From Chryseobacterium sp. (GTDB taxonomy: Bacteria; Bacteroidota; Bacteroidia; Flavobacteriales; Weeksellaceae), in assembly GCA_031286615.1 (NCBI GenBank), contig JAITUA010000016.1, forward strand, positions 1 through 64,000: 64,000 bases of DNA, read 5' to 3'. The notes beneath the pieces were generated by a model. The model worked only from the letters and a program-made list of their open reading frames with translations. It did not search any database and was not told where the DNA came from. Each line of letters begins with the position of its first letter. Within the stretch, counting starts at the first letter, position 1. Below are positions 46,196-54,167 of the stretch, one piece after another. A program made the translations under genes and the position numbers.

Positions 46196-46223
46196 ATAAG
46201 CAGATTCACTAATAATCAATATC

Positions 46224-46243
46224 TATAAGTGTTTCTGCTTATA
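46224..46243. promoter_or_regulatory. distal operator half of the satD promoter
   Basis: TATAAG, 8-nt spacer, CTTATA. Same architecture as the site at 46253-46272; the centres are 29 bp apart. Confidence 0.7.
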
Positions 46244-46252
46244 TTTTTTATT

Positions 46253-46272
46253 TATAAGTAATTATGCTTATA
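46253..46272. promoter_or_regulatory. proximal operator overlapping the satD -7 box
   Basis: TATAAG, 8-nt spacer, CTTATA. The right arm overlaps the -7 box at 46269-46276, so a bound protein would block the promoter. Confidence 0.7.
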
Positions 46273-46276
46273 TTTG
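46269..46276 (+). promoter_or_regulatory. -7 box of satD
   Basis: TATATTTG matches TAnnTTTG. The ATG follows only 4 nt later, so the transcript is probably leaderless or nearly so. Confidence 0.6.
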
Positions 46277-46280
46277 CAGT

Positions 46281-46886
46281 ATGATAGCGGTCATTACCGG
46301 TGATATTATAAATTCACAGCATGCGGACACTGAAGTTTGGATTACCAGACTTAAAAATCTTCTCGAAAGATGGGGAAGCGCTCCTGGCACATGGGAAATC
46401 TACAGGGGAGATGAGTTCCAGTTCAAATGCAATATTGATGACGTTTTCTGGCGGTTTCTAGCCATAAAATCTCTTATTAAAAGTCTTGAAAATTTAGATG
46501 TAAGGATAGCCATAGGTATTGGTGAAGAAAGTTTCTCTTCTGAGAAAATCACAGAATCCAATGGTACGGCCTATGTACATTCCGGAAGACTGCTTAATGA
46601 CCTTAAAAATGACGGGCATACTGTTGCCATCAAAACATCCAGCGACCCGGTAGACAGAGATCTTAATATCCTGTTGAAATGGTCTTCCAAAGATTTTGAC
46701 AACTGGACAATGGCTACAGCAGAGATCATTCATGAAATGATCATGAATCAGGATATTACCCAGGAAGATCTTGCTAAAAGATTTGCTATTTCACAGTCAT
46801 CTGTAAGTCAGAGGCTGAAGCGAGCCAACTATGAGCTCATCGTGGAAACCAATCAGTATTTCAGAAAGAAAATCTCAGAACTATAG
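46281..46886 (+). CDS. SatD-family protein with C-terminal HTH
   Basis: 201 residues. The N-terminus (MIAVITGDIINSQ) and the middle (YRGDEFQFKC, IAIGIGEE, SNGTAYVHSGRLLNDLK) match the SatD family. It ends in a helix-turn-helix (ITQEDLAKRFAISQSSVSQRLKRANY) resembling sigma-70 region 4. Such proteins are probably DNA-binding regulators with a nucleotide-cyclase-like fold, but the function is not established. The gene is preceded by two TATAAG-N8-CTTATA sites, so autoregulation is likely. A DUF3307 gene follows after 2 nt. Confidence 0.85.
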   Translation: MIAVITGDIINSQHADTEVWITRLKNLLERWGSAPGTWEIYRGDEFQFKCNIDDVFWRFLAIKSLIKSLENLDVRIAIGIGEESFSSEKITESNGTAYVHSGRLLNDLKNDGHTVAIKTSSDPVDRDLNILLKWSSKDFDNWTMATAEIIHEMIMNQDITQEDLAKRFAISQSSVSQRLKRANYELIVETNQYFRKKISEL

Positions 46887-46888
46887 GC

Positions 46889-47584
46889 ATGATCTTTATC
46901 AAACTCATATTGGCACATCTACTCGGAGATTTTATACTTCAGCCAAATTCATGGGTTGCAGATAAGGAGAACTATAAACTAAAAAGTAAGTTTTTATACC
47001 TTCATGTTCTGATTCACACTGCATTAAGTCTTATTTTCCTTTGGGATCTGAAACTTTGGTGGGTAGCAGCTTTAGTAGGGATCACTCATTTCATTATAGA
47101 TGCTGCGAAACTTACATTTCAAAATGTAAAGACTAAAAAAAGATGGTTTTTCATTGATCAGCTGCTGCATGTTCTGGTAATTGCCGGAGTTTCTCTGTAT
47201 TTTCAGGAATTCAGCTTTGAATTTTTACAGAATCAGGAATTTTTAAAACTCATTATGGCAGCGCTGTTTTTAACAACACCGGCATCCATTTTTATCAGAA
47301 TCTTATTGTCATCATGGACACCCGCTCCGGATGGCCCCAATACTATTCAAACCGAATCTTTATCAAGTGCCGGAAAATATATCGGAATTTTAGAACGTCT
47401 GCTGGTCTTCACTTTTATCATGGTGAATCATTGGGAAGGCGTAGGTTTCATGGTAGCTGCCAAATCTGTTTTCAGGTTCAGCGACCTTGCACAGGCAAAA
47501 CAGAGAAAACTTACAGAATATGTATTAATTGGTACACTGCTGAGTTTTGGACTGGCTGTCTTAACAGGAATAATTATAAAATAA
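46889..47584 (+). CDS. DUF3307 integral membrane protein
   Basis: 231 residues with about six membrane helices. The family signature is at the start (KLILAHLLGDFILQP.....K) with HxxxD-like charged residues in membrane segments (LHVLIHTAL, THFIIDAAK, FFIDQLLHVLVI). The function of the family is unknown. It is translationally close to the satD-like gene, and the two families commonly occur together, which suggests a regulated membrane function. Confidence 0.88.
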   Translation: MIFIKLILAHLLGDFILQPNSWVADKENYKLKSKFLYLHVLIHTALSLIFLWDLKLWWVAALVGITHFIIDAAKLTFQNVKTKKRWFFIDQLLHVLVIAGVSLYFQEFSFEFLQNQEFLKLIMAALFLTTPASIFIRILLSSWTPAPDGPNTIQTESLSSAGKYIGILERLLVFTFIMVNHWEGVGFMVAAKSVFRFSDLAQAKQRKLTEYVLIGTLLSFGLAVLTGIIIK

Positions 47585-47620
47585 ATCAATAAATCTAACT
47601 ACAATTTAGAAAGTAAAATT

Positions 47621-48343
47621 ATGAGTCAAAAGAAAGAAATGTTGTACGAGGGGAAAGCAAAACAAGTATTTGCAACCGATAATCCTGATGAAGTAGTAGT
47701 ACGTTTCAAAGACGATGCTACAGCATTTAACGCTCAAAAGAAAGGTCAGGTTGATCTTAAAGGGGAAATGAACAACGCTATCACAACCCTTATTTTTGAA
47801 TACTTAAATGAAAAAGGAATCAAAACTCATTTCATCAAACAATTGGACGGAAGAGAGCAGTTGGTAAGAAAAGTATCTATCATTCCTTTGGAAATGGTGG
47901 TAAGAAACTACTCTGCAGGAAGCATGGCACAAAGATTAGGAGTTGAAGAAGGAATCAAATCTCCGGTAACCATCTTCGATATCTGCTACAAAAAAGACGA
48001 ATTGGGAGATCCGCTTATCAATGATCACCACGCTGTTTTCTTAGGAGCTGCTACTTACGAAGAACTTGACGAAATGTATGAGCTAACTTCAGATATCAAT
48101 GAGATCCTTATTGACCTGTTTGATAAAATCAACATCATCCTTGTAGATTTCAAAATCGAATTAGGTAAAACTTCAGACGGTGAAATTATCCTTGCTGATG
48201 AGATCTCTCCGGATACTTGCAGACTTTGGGACAAAGATACTATGAAGAAGCTAGACAAAGACAGATTCAGAAGAGACTTAGGAGAAGTTACTGAGGCTTA
48301 TGTAGAAATCTACAACCGTCTTAAAAATCTTTTACAGAAATAA
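47621..48343 (+). CDS. purC: phosphoribosylaminoimidazole-succinocarboxamide synthase
   Basis: 240 residues, the usual length. Motifs: [27 protein letters not shown], the 5'-phosphate region and [32 protein letters not shown] near the C-terminus. It joins CAIR with aspartate using ATP in purine synthesis. purF follows after a 141-nt gap filled by a palindromic repeat. Confidence 0.97.
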   Translation: MSQKKEMLYEGKAKQVFATDNPDEVVVRFKDDATAFNAQKKGQVDLKGEMNNAITTLIFEYLNEKGIKTHFIKQLDGREQLVRKVSIIPLEMVVRNYSAGSMAQRLGVEEGIKSPVTIFDICYKKDELGDPLINDHHAVFLGAATYEELDEMYELTSDINEILIDLFDKINIILVDFKIELGKTSDGEIILADEISPDTCRLWDKDTMKKLDKDRFRRDLGEVTEAYVEIYNRLKNLLQK

Positions 48344-48355
48344 AACTTCAGATAC

Positions 48356-48452
48356 CAGATTTCAGATATCAGATGTTGGTACTGAAAATACTTTGTTAGT
48401 TAAAACAAAATTAAAATTTGAAGTTAGCTTTTAGTCTGAGATCTGAAATCTG
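48356..48452. repeat. palindromic element between purC and purF
   Basis: CAGATTTCAGATATCAGA (48356-48373) and TCTGAGATCTGAAATCTG (48435-48452) are inverted copies (17 of 18). It fills the purC-purF gap. Confidence 0.75.
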
Positions 48453-48484
48453 ACTTCTAAGATCTACAATTAGAAAAAATAGAA

Positions 48485-49984
48485 ATGAAAAGTTTAGACA
48501 TTCATAAAAGTGAATATTTAAAACAGTTTGAAAACCAGACTTACGGAAGAAATCTTTTCAGAACTAAAGAAGAGGAAAGACTGGATGCTCCCAATGAAGA
48601 GTGTGGGATTTTCGGATTGTATTCGGATAATGATCTGGATACTTTCTCTCTTTCACAGTTCGGGCTTTTTGCGCTACAGCACAGAGGTCAGGAAGCTTGT
48701 GGTATTTCCGTTTTAAAAGATGGAAGAATCACCAATATGAAAGATGAAGGACTGGTTTTAGATGTTTATAAAGAAATTCAGGAACCTGAAACTTTTATGG
48801 GAAATTCTGCAATTGGACATACCCGTTATACCACTGCAGGAGATAAAAAGAAATATAATTTCCAGCCATTTTTCGCGAAAAACGAATATGACCAGATTAT
48901 ACTTTCTATAGCACACAACGGTAACCTTACCAATGCGAAAGAATTAAAAGAGGAATTAGAAGCTGAAGGCGTAGTTTTCAGAGCTACATCCGATTCTGAG
49001 GTGATCCTGAGACTGATCCAGAAAAACCTTGATTTAGGTCTTCGCGGAGCTATTAAAGCAACAATGGAAAAGATCGAAGGAGCTTATTCCGTGGTGGGAA
49101 TGACAAGAAATAAATTCTTTGCATTCAGAGACTTCAACGGAATCCGTCCATTGGTTTTGGGAGCTATCGACGAAAGATCTTATGTAGTAGCTTCAGAATC
49201 TGTGGCATTGGACGCTGTAGGAGCTCAATATGTACGTGATATCCTTCCTGGTGAGATCATTTATACCAATGAAAACGAACCTGGAAAACTTCATTCTTAT
49301 ATGATGGATGAGGCGAAAGGAAAACAGAGAATCTGTTCTTTTGAATATATTTACTTTGCAAGACCTGACTCTACCTTAGAAAACATCAATGTATACGAAA
49401 TCAGAGAAAAATCCGGGGAGAAGATCTGGGAACAGGCTCCTGTAGAGGCTGATCTTGTAATTGGAGTTCCGGATTCCGGAGTTCCTGCTGCCATTGGTTT
49501 CTCTAAAGCTTCAGGAATTCCTTTCCGTCCCGTTTTGATTAAAAACAGATATATCGGAAGAAGTTTCATTGTTCCTACACAGGAAATGAGAGAAAGGGTA
49601 GTGAACCTTAAACTGAACCCGATCATCTCTGAAATGAAGGATAAGAAAGTAGTGATCATTGATGACTCTATCGTTCGTGGAACAACATCCAAGAGATTGG
49701 TTAAAATTCTAAAAGATGCAGGTGTAAAGGAAATCCACTTCAGAAGTGTTTCTCCGCCAATCATTGCACCATGCTATTTAGGAATTGATACTCCGTCTAA
49801 AGATGATCTGATCTCGGCAAATATGACGACAGAAGAGCTTAAAAATTACTTAGGAGTAGATTCTTTAGAGTTTTTAAGCATAGATAACCTGAAAGAAATT
49901 TTAGGATCTGCAAATCACTGTTTCGGATGCTTTACAGAAGAATATCCTGTAGGAAAAGGAGAAGAGGTAGATTTATTCAATTAA
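48485..49984 (+). CDS. purF: amidophosphoribosyltransferase
   Basis: 499 residues. The Ntn glutaminase domain begins at ECGIFGLY, with the catalytic Cys at residue 40, so a 39-residue propeptide must be removed to free it. Further motifs: QHRGQEACGIS, GHTRYTTAG, the PRPP-site VVIIDDSIVRGTTS and a Cys pattern typical of the Fe-S type of PurF (SFEYIYFARPDS, NHCFGCFTEEYP). It makes phosphoribosylamine from PRPP and glutamine, the first committed step of purine synthesis. A terminator follows. Confidence 0.97.
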   Translation: MKSLDIHKSEYLKQFENQTYGRNLFRTKEEERLDAPNEECGIFGLYSDNDLDTFSLSQFGLFALQHRGQEACGISVLKDGRITNMKDEGLVLDVYKEIQEPETFMGNSAIGHTRYTTAGDKKKYNFQPFFAKNEYDQIILSIAHNGNLTNAKELKEELEAEGVVFRATSDSEVILRLIQKNLDLGLRGAIKATMEKIEGAYSVVGMTRNKFFAFRDFNGIRPLVLGAIDERSYVVASESVALDAVGAQYVRDILPGEIIYTNENEPGKLHSYMMDEAKGKQRICSFEYIYFARPDSTLENINVYEIREKSGEKIWEQAPVEADLVIGVPDSGVPAAIGFSKASGIPFRPVLIKNRYIGRSFIVPTQEMRERVVNLKLNPIISEMKDKKVVIIDDSIVRGTTSKRLVKILKDAGVKEIHFRSVSPPIIAPCYLGIDTPSKDDLISANMTTEELKNYLGVDSLEFLSIDNLKEILGSANHCFGCFTEEYPVGKGEEVDLFN

Positions 49985-50004
49985 TCTCTTTATTGAAATT
50001 ATAA

Positions 50005-50036
50005 AAAAAGAGCCGGGCTATAGTCTGGCTCTTTTT
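50005..50036 (+). terminator. terminator of purF
   Basis: AAAAAGAGCC and GGCTCTTTTT form a 10-bp stem, 21 nt after the stop. Confidence 0.9.
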
Positions 50037-50095
50037 GCTTTATAAATGTAGCAGAAGCTTAATATTCCTGTATTATACAATATATAATAGAGTTT

Positions 50096-50103
50096 TAATT
50101 TTG
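50096..50103 (+). promoter_or_regulatory. -7 box of the glycerophosphodiesterase gene
   Basis: TAATTTTG (TAnnTTTG), 20 nt before the ATG at 50124. Confidence 0.6.
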
Positions 50104-50123
50104 TCTGATTAAAACTTCAGGAT

Positions 50124-51071
50124 ATGAAAAACACATTTTTCACGGGTATTTTTCTGGTATTTGCCCAGTTTTACACTTCACAATCTTTCGATAAACAGGC
50201 ACATCGTGGAGGAAAATCTCTTTACCCGGAAAATACGATCCCGGCAATGAAGAATGCATTAAAAATGAATATAACGACCCTGGAAATGGATCTGGCCATC
50301 ACAAAAGACAAAAAGGTGATTCTTTCCCATGATGCCTTCCTTTCGCCGGAATTAGTTACCAAGCCGGATGGAACCTACATTCCAAAAGACTCAGGTTTTT
50401 ATTATAAGATTTATGAAATGCCTTATGCAAAAATTAAGACATTTGATGTAGGTTTAAAGAAACTGGGCAATTATCCTGATCAAAAGAAAATGAAGGTTCA
50501 GAAACCTCTATTTTCAGACGTTATAGATGCATGCGAAACTTATGCCCGTGAGCTGAAAAGACCATTGCCTTTTTATAATATAGAAACTAAAACCCGTCCA
50601 TTTTCTGATAATATATTTCATCCGGAGCCCAAAGAATTTGTAGATCTGATGATGAAGATTATTGTTGAGAAAAAGATTCAGGACAGAGTGATTATCCAGT
50701 CTTTTGATCCCAGAACATTAGAAATCCTTCATAAAGAATATCCTAAAATTATGACCGCTTTTCTGGTAGAAAAAGTAGATGATAAAAAACGAGCTCAGCA
50801 GCAGGCTTATTTTAAAAACATTCCTGTAGAGAAATTCAAAATGTATCCCGATCATTTGAGCGGAGTGGCAGGAGATATGAAATTTCTGAGTTTTACCCCT
50901 ACTATTTACAGCCCGGAACATAATCTTGTGACCCCACAATTAGTACAGGAATGCCACTCATTGGGAATGAAAGTAATCCCATGGACTGTGAATATCAAAG
51001 AAAGATTGAAGGAATTAAAAGATATGGGAATAGACGGAGTAATCAGTGATGATCCCAGAATATTTGAATAA
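50124..51071 (+). CDS. secreted glycerophosphodiester phosphodiesterase
   Basis: 315 residues with a signal peptide (ending TSQS, about 20). GDPD motifs: AHRGG with the catalytic His, LYPENTIPAM, LEMDLAITKDKKVILSHD with metal-binding Glu/Asp and the second His, YNIETKTRP, VIIQSFD and the C-terminal VIPWTVN...GIDGVISDDP. It cleaves glycerophosphodiesters to glycerol-3-phosphate and an alcohol in the periplasm or outside the cell. Monocistronic with promoter and terminator. Confidence 0.93.
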   Translation: MKNTFFTGIFLVFAQFYTSQSFDKQAHRGGKSLYPENTIPAMKNALKMNITTLEMDLAITKDKKVILSHDAFLSPELVTKPDGTYIPKDSGFYYKIYEMPYAKIKTFDVGLKKLGNYPDQKKMKVQKPLFSDVIDACETYARELKRPLPFYNIETKTRPFSDNIFHPEPKEFVDLMMKIIVEKKIQDRVIIQSFDPRTLEILHKEYPKIMTAFLVEKVDDKKRAQQQAYFKNIPVEKFKMYPDHLSGVAGDMKFLSFTPTIYSPEHNLVTPQLVQECHSLGMKVIPWTVNIKERLKELKDMGIDGVISDDPRIFE

Positions 51072-51086
51072 ATCTTTATAAATATA

Positions 51087-51117
51087 AATAGCCGAAAGAA
51101 AAATCTTCCGGCTATTT
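51087..51117. terminator. terminator between convergent genes
   Basis: AATAGCCG and CGGCTATT pair between the stops at 51071 and 51165. Confidence 0.7.
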
Positions 51118-51164
51118 TATGCGTGCAGGTTAATGCACTTCGGTTAAAAAATTGGTTCTTTTGA

Positions 51165-51872
51165 TTAGAATTTATAGTTCAGGCCTAACTGAAATACTCT
51201 GTTGTTGTTTTCAGCTGCAGGTCTGCTCTTATCAATTTTAGTTAAGCTGTTTACATATCTTGCACTTACACCGATGTTGGAAGTGATATCATACCCTAAA
51301 CCAAGACCCAATCCGAAATTGAATTTGTTGATCATGTCTTTGTCGATATCCTGAGAGTTTGAGCTTGCCGTAGTTGTAGTAACACCTCCTGTAGTACTTG
51401 CAACACTAGATTCCGATTTGTTTTTTCCATTAAGGAAATAACTGAATTCAGGTCCTGCTTCAATATAAAACTTGTCAACAGGTCTCATTTGAACCATTAA
51501 TGGAACTGAAATGTAGTTCATTTGTACTCTGCTCTGTACTTTTGTCTTTACATTCGTAACGCCATTGTCAGTTTCTGTAGAATACATTACATCTTTAGCC
51601 CCCATTTGGTTGAATAAAACCTCTGGTTGGAAACTGAATTGTTTTGAAATTGGAATATTAACGAATGCTCCTGCATGGAAACCTAGTTGCTGGGTATTGA
51701 TCCCAAACTTCTGCTGACTGAAATAAGAAGAGTTTCCTCCTGCTTTAATCCCGAATCTAACCGGTTGAACATCTTTTTTTAGTGGTGATGCATTTACTGT
51801 TTTTGTTTCTGTCTCCTGAGCAAAAGCTAACGTACCAGCAGTTAATGCTAATCCTAAAAATAACTTCTTCAT
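51165..51872 (-). CDS. outer-membrane beta-barrel protein (porin-family), copy 1
   Basis: 235 residues from the ATG ending at 51872, which gives MKKLFLGLALTAGTLAFAQ. The longer frame (130 extra residues) runs through the promoter region and is rejected. Alternating-residue strands, the pattern VRFGIKAGGN, FSFQPEVLFNQMGAK, YIEAGPEFSYFL, FGLGLGLGYDIT and a C-terminal aromatic (LNYKF) mark a PorT/OmpW-like 8-stranded barrel (Omp_b-brl family). First of five tandem paralogues. Ligand unknown. Confidence 0.9.
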   Translation of the reverse strand: MKKLFLGLALTAGTLAFAQETETKTVNASPLKKDVQPVRFGIKAGGNSSYFSQQKFGINTQQLGFHAGAFVNIPISKQFSFQPEVLFNQMGAKDVMYSTETDNGVTNVKTKVQSRVQMNYISVPLMVQMRPVDKFYIEAGPEFSYFLNGKNKSESSVASTTGGVTTTTASSNSQDIDKDMINKFNFGLGLGLGYDITSNIGVSARYVNSLTKIDKSRPAAENNNRVFQLGLNYKF

Positions 51873-51938
51873 AATTTTATTTTTTAATTTTACTATTTGT
51901 GTGTCGGATGATTTCTCAATCAGACTCCAATTATTTTG

Positions 51939-51954
51939 CAAATTGCTTGCCAAA
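51939..51954 (-). promoter_or_regulatory. beta-barrel leader motif, copy 1
   Basis: On the minus strand TTTGGCAAGCAATTTG. Found at a similar place before other members of the family (53278, 54018, 55744). Confidence 0.55.
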
Positions 51955-52174
51955 GTTGAAAAACGCCTATTTATAGGGGTTTTCTTGAAGATTTTTTTCA
52001 ACCATTTATCCCTTTTTGATGAATAAATACATTTTAAACGAACTTTTTTATGAAAAGAGTTGAAGATTTGAAAAAAAATACTGTAGATAATTAAAATGAT
52101 AAAAAATTTAAAAGCAGAAGGTGTTTTTATATAAAAAAAGGATATCCGGGTTGTTTTTAAGATCTGAAATAAAA

Positions 52175-52201
52175 ATACCGGACCATTCATAGACCCGGTA
52201 T
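52175..52201 (-). terminator. hairpin after the second beta-barrel gene
   Basis: ATACCGG and CCGGTAT pair, 24 nt beyond the stop at 52225. Confidence 0.55.
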
Positions 52202-52224
52202 CGTTTTGAAAATAATGAATATCC

Positions 52225-52923
52225 CTATTTAAACTTATAAGCAACTCCAATCTGAATTGCATTATTTCTTACTTTATCATCCTCGTTGTATTTGTAAACT
52301 TCAGTAATACCAGCAGTAAATCTTGCGGTTACCCCAAAGTTTTTAGTAAAGTAGTATCCGGCACCAATACCTAATCCCAGATTAAAACGGTTAAAAATGC
52401 TTGTTGAAATATTCCTTGAAATATGTTCCGTATGATCAATTGTAATTGAATTTCCGGTAGTTTCAATAGTGGTTAAATCTCCTTTTGTTTTTCCTCCCAG
52501 AAGGTATCCAAATTCAGGACCAGCTTCTACATAAAGCTGAGGAAGAATATTATATTGAACCATTACAGGAAGGGAAAGATAATTTAATGTTGTACTATAA
52601 TCATAGTGTTGTGTTCTTCTGTAATTCCCTGAATTTGTTCTGTAATTATAATCTGATTTTGATCCCAACTGGCTGAAAAGAAGTTCCGGCTGAATGCTGA
52701 ATTTCTCAGAAACCGGAATATTGGCGAACACTCCTGCATGAAAACCAACTTTCATTTTTTCATTGTTATCATATTCATAGCCGTCTCCTCTGGTAAGCGT
52801 AGATCCGTTCAGACCTGCTTTAACACCAAAAGTAACAGGAGAAGAAGTTTTTGACTGAGTTTTTTCCTGTGCATTCGCGAAAAGGCCGCCCGCAACTGCC
52901 AGTACTACAAAGAGTTTTTTCAT
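52225..52923 (-). CDS. outer-membrane beta-barrel protein (porin-family), copy 2
   Basis: 232 residues: signal peptide (MKKLFVVLAVAGGLFANAQ), then the family pattern VTFGVKAGLNGSTL, FSIQPELLFSQLGSK, YVEAGPEFGYLLGGK, FGVTARFTAG and a terminal IGVAYKFK. Same 8-stranded barrel type as the neighbours. The upstream leader has a weaker form of the shared motif (GGCAGATATTTTG). The stop overlaps the upstream reading frame of copy 1, which shows that the long version of copy 1 is not real. Confidence 0.9.
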   Translation of the reverse strand: MKKLFVVLAVAGGLFANAQEKTQSKTSSPVTFGVKAGLNGSTLTRGDGYEYDNNEKMKVGFHAGVFANIPVSEKFSIQPELLFSQLGSKSDYNYRTNSGNYRRTQHYDYSTTLNYLSLPVMVQYNILPQLYVEAGPEFGYLLGGKTKGDLTTIETTGNSITIDHTEHISRNISTSIFNRFNLGLGIGAGYYFTKNFGVTARFTAGITEVYKYNEDDKVRNNAIQIGVAYKFK

Positions 52924-53008
52924 GATTTAAAGTTTAATTTAATTTTTCTTCATTGCGACAAAATATCTGCCACAAAGGGGAGAAGTGATAAAAATCATGC
53001 AATAAGCG
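52924..53008. other. leader region of beta-barrel copy 2
   Basis: Contains the start-proximal leader and the GGCAGATATTTTG variant of the leader motif. No gene. Confidence 0.4.
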
Positions 53009-53044
53009 AAAAAGTCAGGCCTAAACTAATAAACCTGACTTTTT
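53009..53044 (-). terminator. strong terminator without an upstream gene
   Basis: AAAAAGTCAGG and CCTGACTTTTT form a perfect 11-bp stem with a 14-nt loop. It stands upstream of beta-barrel copy 2 and about 230 nt downstream of a leader motif, with no reading frame between. Confidence 0.8.
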
Positions 53045-53293
53045 CTATTGAAATCAAAATGTATCTAATTATTGAACAACATACATTTCTGTATCTTGTC
53101 TTGCATTCTATGCATTAACCAACCCGATGCTGTTCCCGTTAAAAGTTTATAATGGTAATAGTTAAGTTTAAAGGATTGAAGTTCAGTTGATTACCGCTGA
53201 GTCAATGCTTTTTTCGTTGTAAAAACGGAATCATACGTTGGGATTTCCGGAATAGAGTACAATCACTACTCAATACGCAAATTTCTTGCCAAA
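53045..53293 (-). ncRNA. promoter-to-terminator unit lacking a gene (sRNA or ghost locus)
   Basis: A copy of the beta-barrel leader motif (TTTGGCAAGAAATTTG, 53278-53293) is followed, on the minus strand, by about 230 nt with only 10-16 codon frames and then by the strong terminator at 53009-53044. Either a barrel gene was lost between its own promoter and terminator, or this makes a small RNA of about 240-270 nt. I cannot decide between them. Confidence 0.35.
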
Positions 53294-53311
53294 AATCATC
53301 TGCCAAATAAA

Positions 53312-53339
53312 AAAGCCGGATTAAATATAATCCGGCTTT
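53312..53339 (-). terminator. terminator of beta-barrel copy 3
   Basis: AAAGCCGGATTA and TAATCCGGCTTT form a perfect 12-bp stem with a 4-nt loop. Confidence 0.92.
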
Positions 53340-53380
53340 GTATTGATTAGAAATTTTGCTTTAAAAGCCAATCTTATTTC

Positions 53381-53965
53381 TTAGAATTTATAAGCTAAAC
53401 CAACCTGGAATACTCCGTTTCTAGAAGCATCACCTGGATTGTTTTTAGGTAGATCAGATAATCCTGCGGTATATCTTAGATTCACTCCGATATTTTGTGT
53501 GAAATAATATCCTGCTCCAAGACCAATACCAAAATCAAACGTTTTTAAATTGTCTTTAACATCTACAGATGCACTATTATTTTTTGCTTTAGCGCTGATA
53601 AGGAAACCGAATTGAGGACCAGCTTCCACATATAGATTAGGAATAAGATTATACTGTAGCATTACCGGTACAGCAATATAATCCATATTCAATTTTGCAC
53701 TACTGTTAGATTTAGCTTTACCTCCCAAGCCACTGTATAATACCTCCGGTTGTACAGAGAAATCCTGTGCTACTGGAATGTTTGCAAAAACACCTCCATA
53801 AAATCCAGCTTTTGAATTTAATTCGCTGTTAGAAATTGTAGAGATATTAAGACCTGCTTTTAATCCAAATCTAACTGGAGAAGATGAAGCAGTAGAACTT
53901 GAAGTCTTTTGAGCGAAAGTGAAAGTACCTGCTACTAGGGCAAGGCCTAAAAAAATCTTTTTCAT
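53381..53965 (-). CDS. outer-membrane beta-barrel protein (porin-family), copy 3
   Basis: 194 residues: signal peptide (MKKIFLGLALVAGTFTFAQ), a Ser/Thr linker, then VRFGLKAGLNISTI, FSVQPEVLYSGLGGK, YVEAGPQFGFLI, FGIGLGAGYYFTQNIGVNLRYTAGLSD and a terminal FQVGLAYKF. The shortest of the five, with shorter loops between strands. Closest to copy 4 in the strand sequences. Own leader motif and terminator. Confidence 0.92.
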   Translation of the reverse strand: MKKIFLGLALVAGTFTFAQKTSSSTASSSPVRFGLKAGLNISTISNSELNSKAGFYGGVFANIPVAQDFSVQPEVLYSGLGGKAKSNSSAKLNMDYIAVPVMLQYNLIPNLYVEAGPQFGFLISAKAKNNSASVDVKDNLKTFDFGIGLGAGYYFTQNIGVNLRYTAGLSDLPKNNPGDASRNGVFQVGLAYKF

Positions 53966-54017
53966 AAGTTTTATATTTTAATAGTTTTTAAGTTTTATTT
54001 AACATTTCATTAAGAAA

Positions 54018-54033
54018 CAAACTGCGTGCCAAA
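54018..54033 (-). promoter_or_regulatory. beta-barrel leader motif, copy 3
   Basis: On the minus strand TTTGGCACGCAGTTTG, preceded by TAAC so that TAACTTTG forms a -7 box (TAnnTTTG). Confidence 0.6.
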
Positions 54034-54099
54034 GTTAAAATATGTTTTTAATCTACTGTTCAGCATGATTTATAGAGAATAATTTTCATTTTGTATAAA

Positions 54100-54126
54100 A
54101 AAAGCCGGATTAAAATTAATCCGACT
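54100..54126 (-). terminator. terminator of beta-barrel copy 4
   Basis: GCCGGATTAA and TTAATCCGAC form an imperfect stem like the one at 53312, 42 nt beyond the stop at 54168. Confidence 0.7.
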
Positions 54127-54167
54127 CCACTTTAATTATAAAAACTTGACTAAAAGCTAATAGTGCT

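Noticed and set aside
51873-52262. Long N-terminal extension of the first beta-barrel gene (about 130 residues)
   Set aside because: It runs through the promoter and leader and overlaps the next gene's end. A clear signal peptide begins at the ATG ending at 51872.
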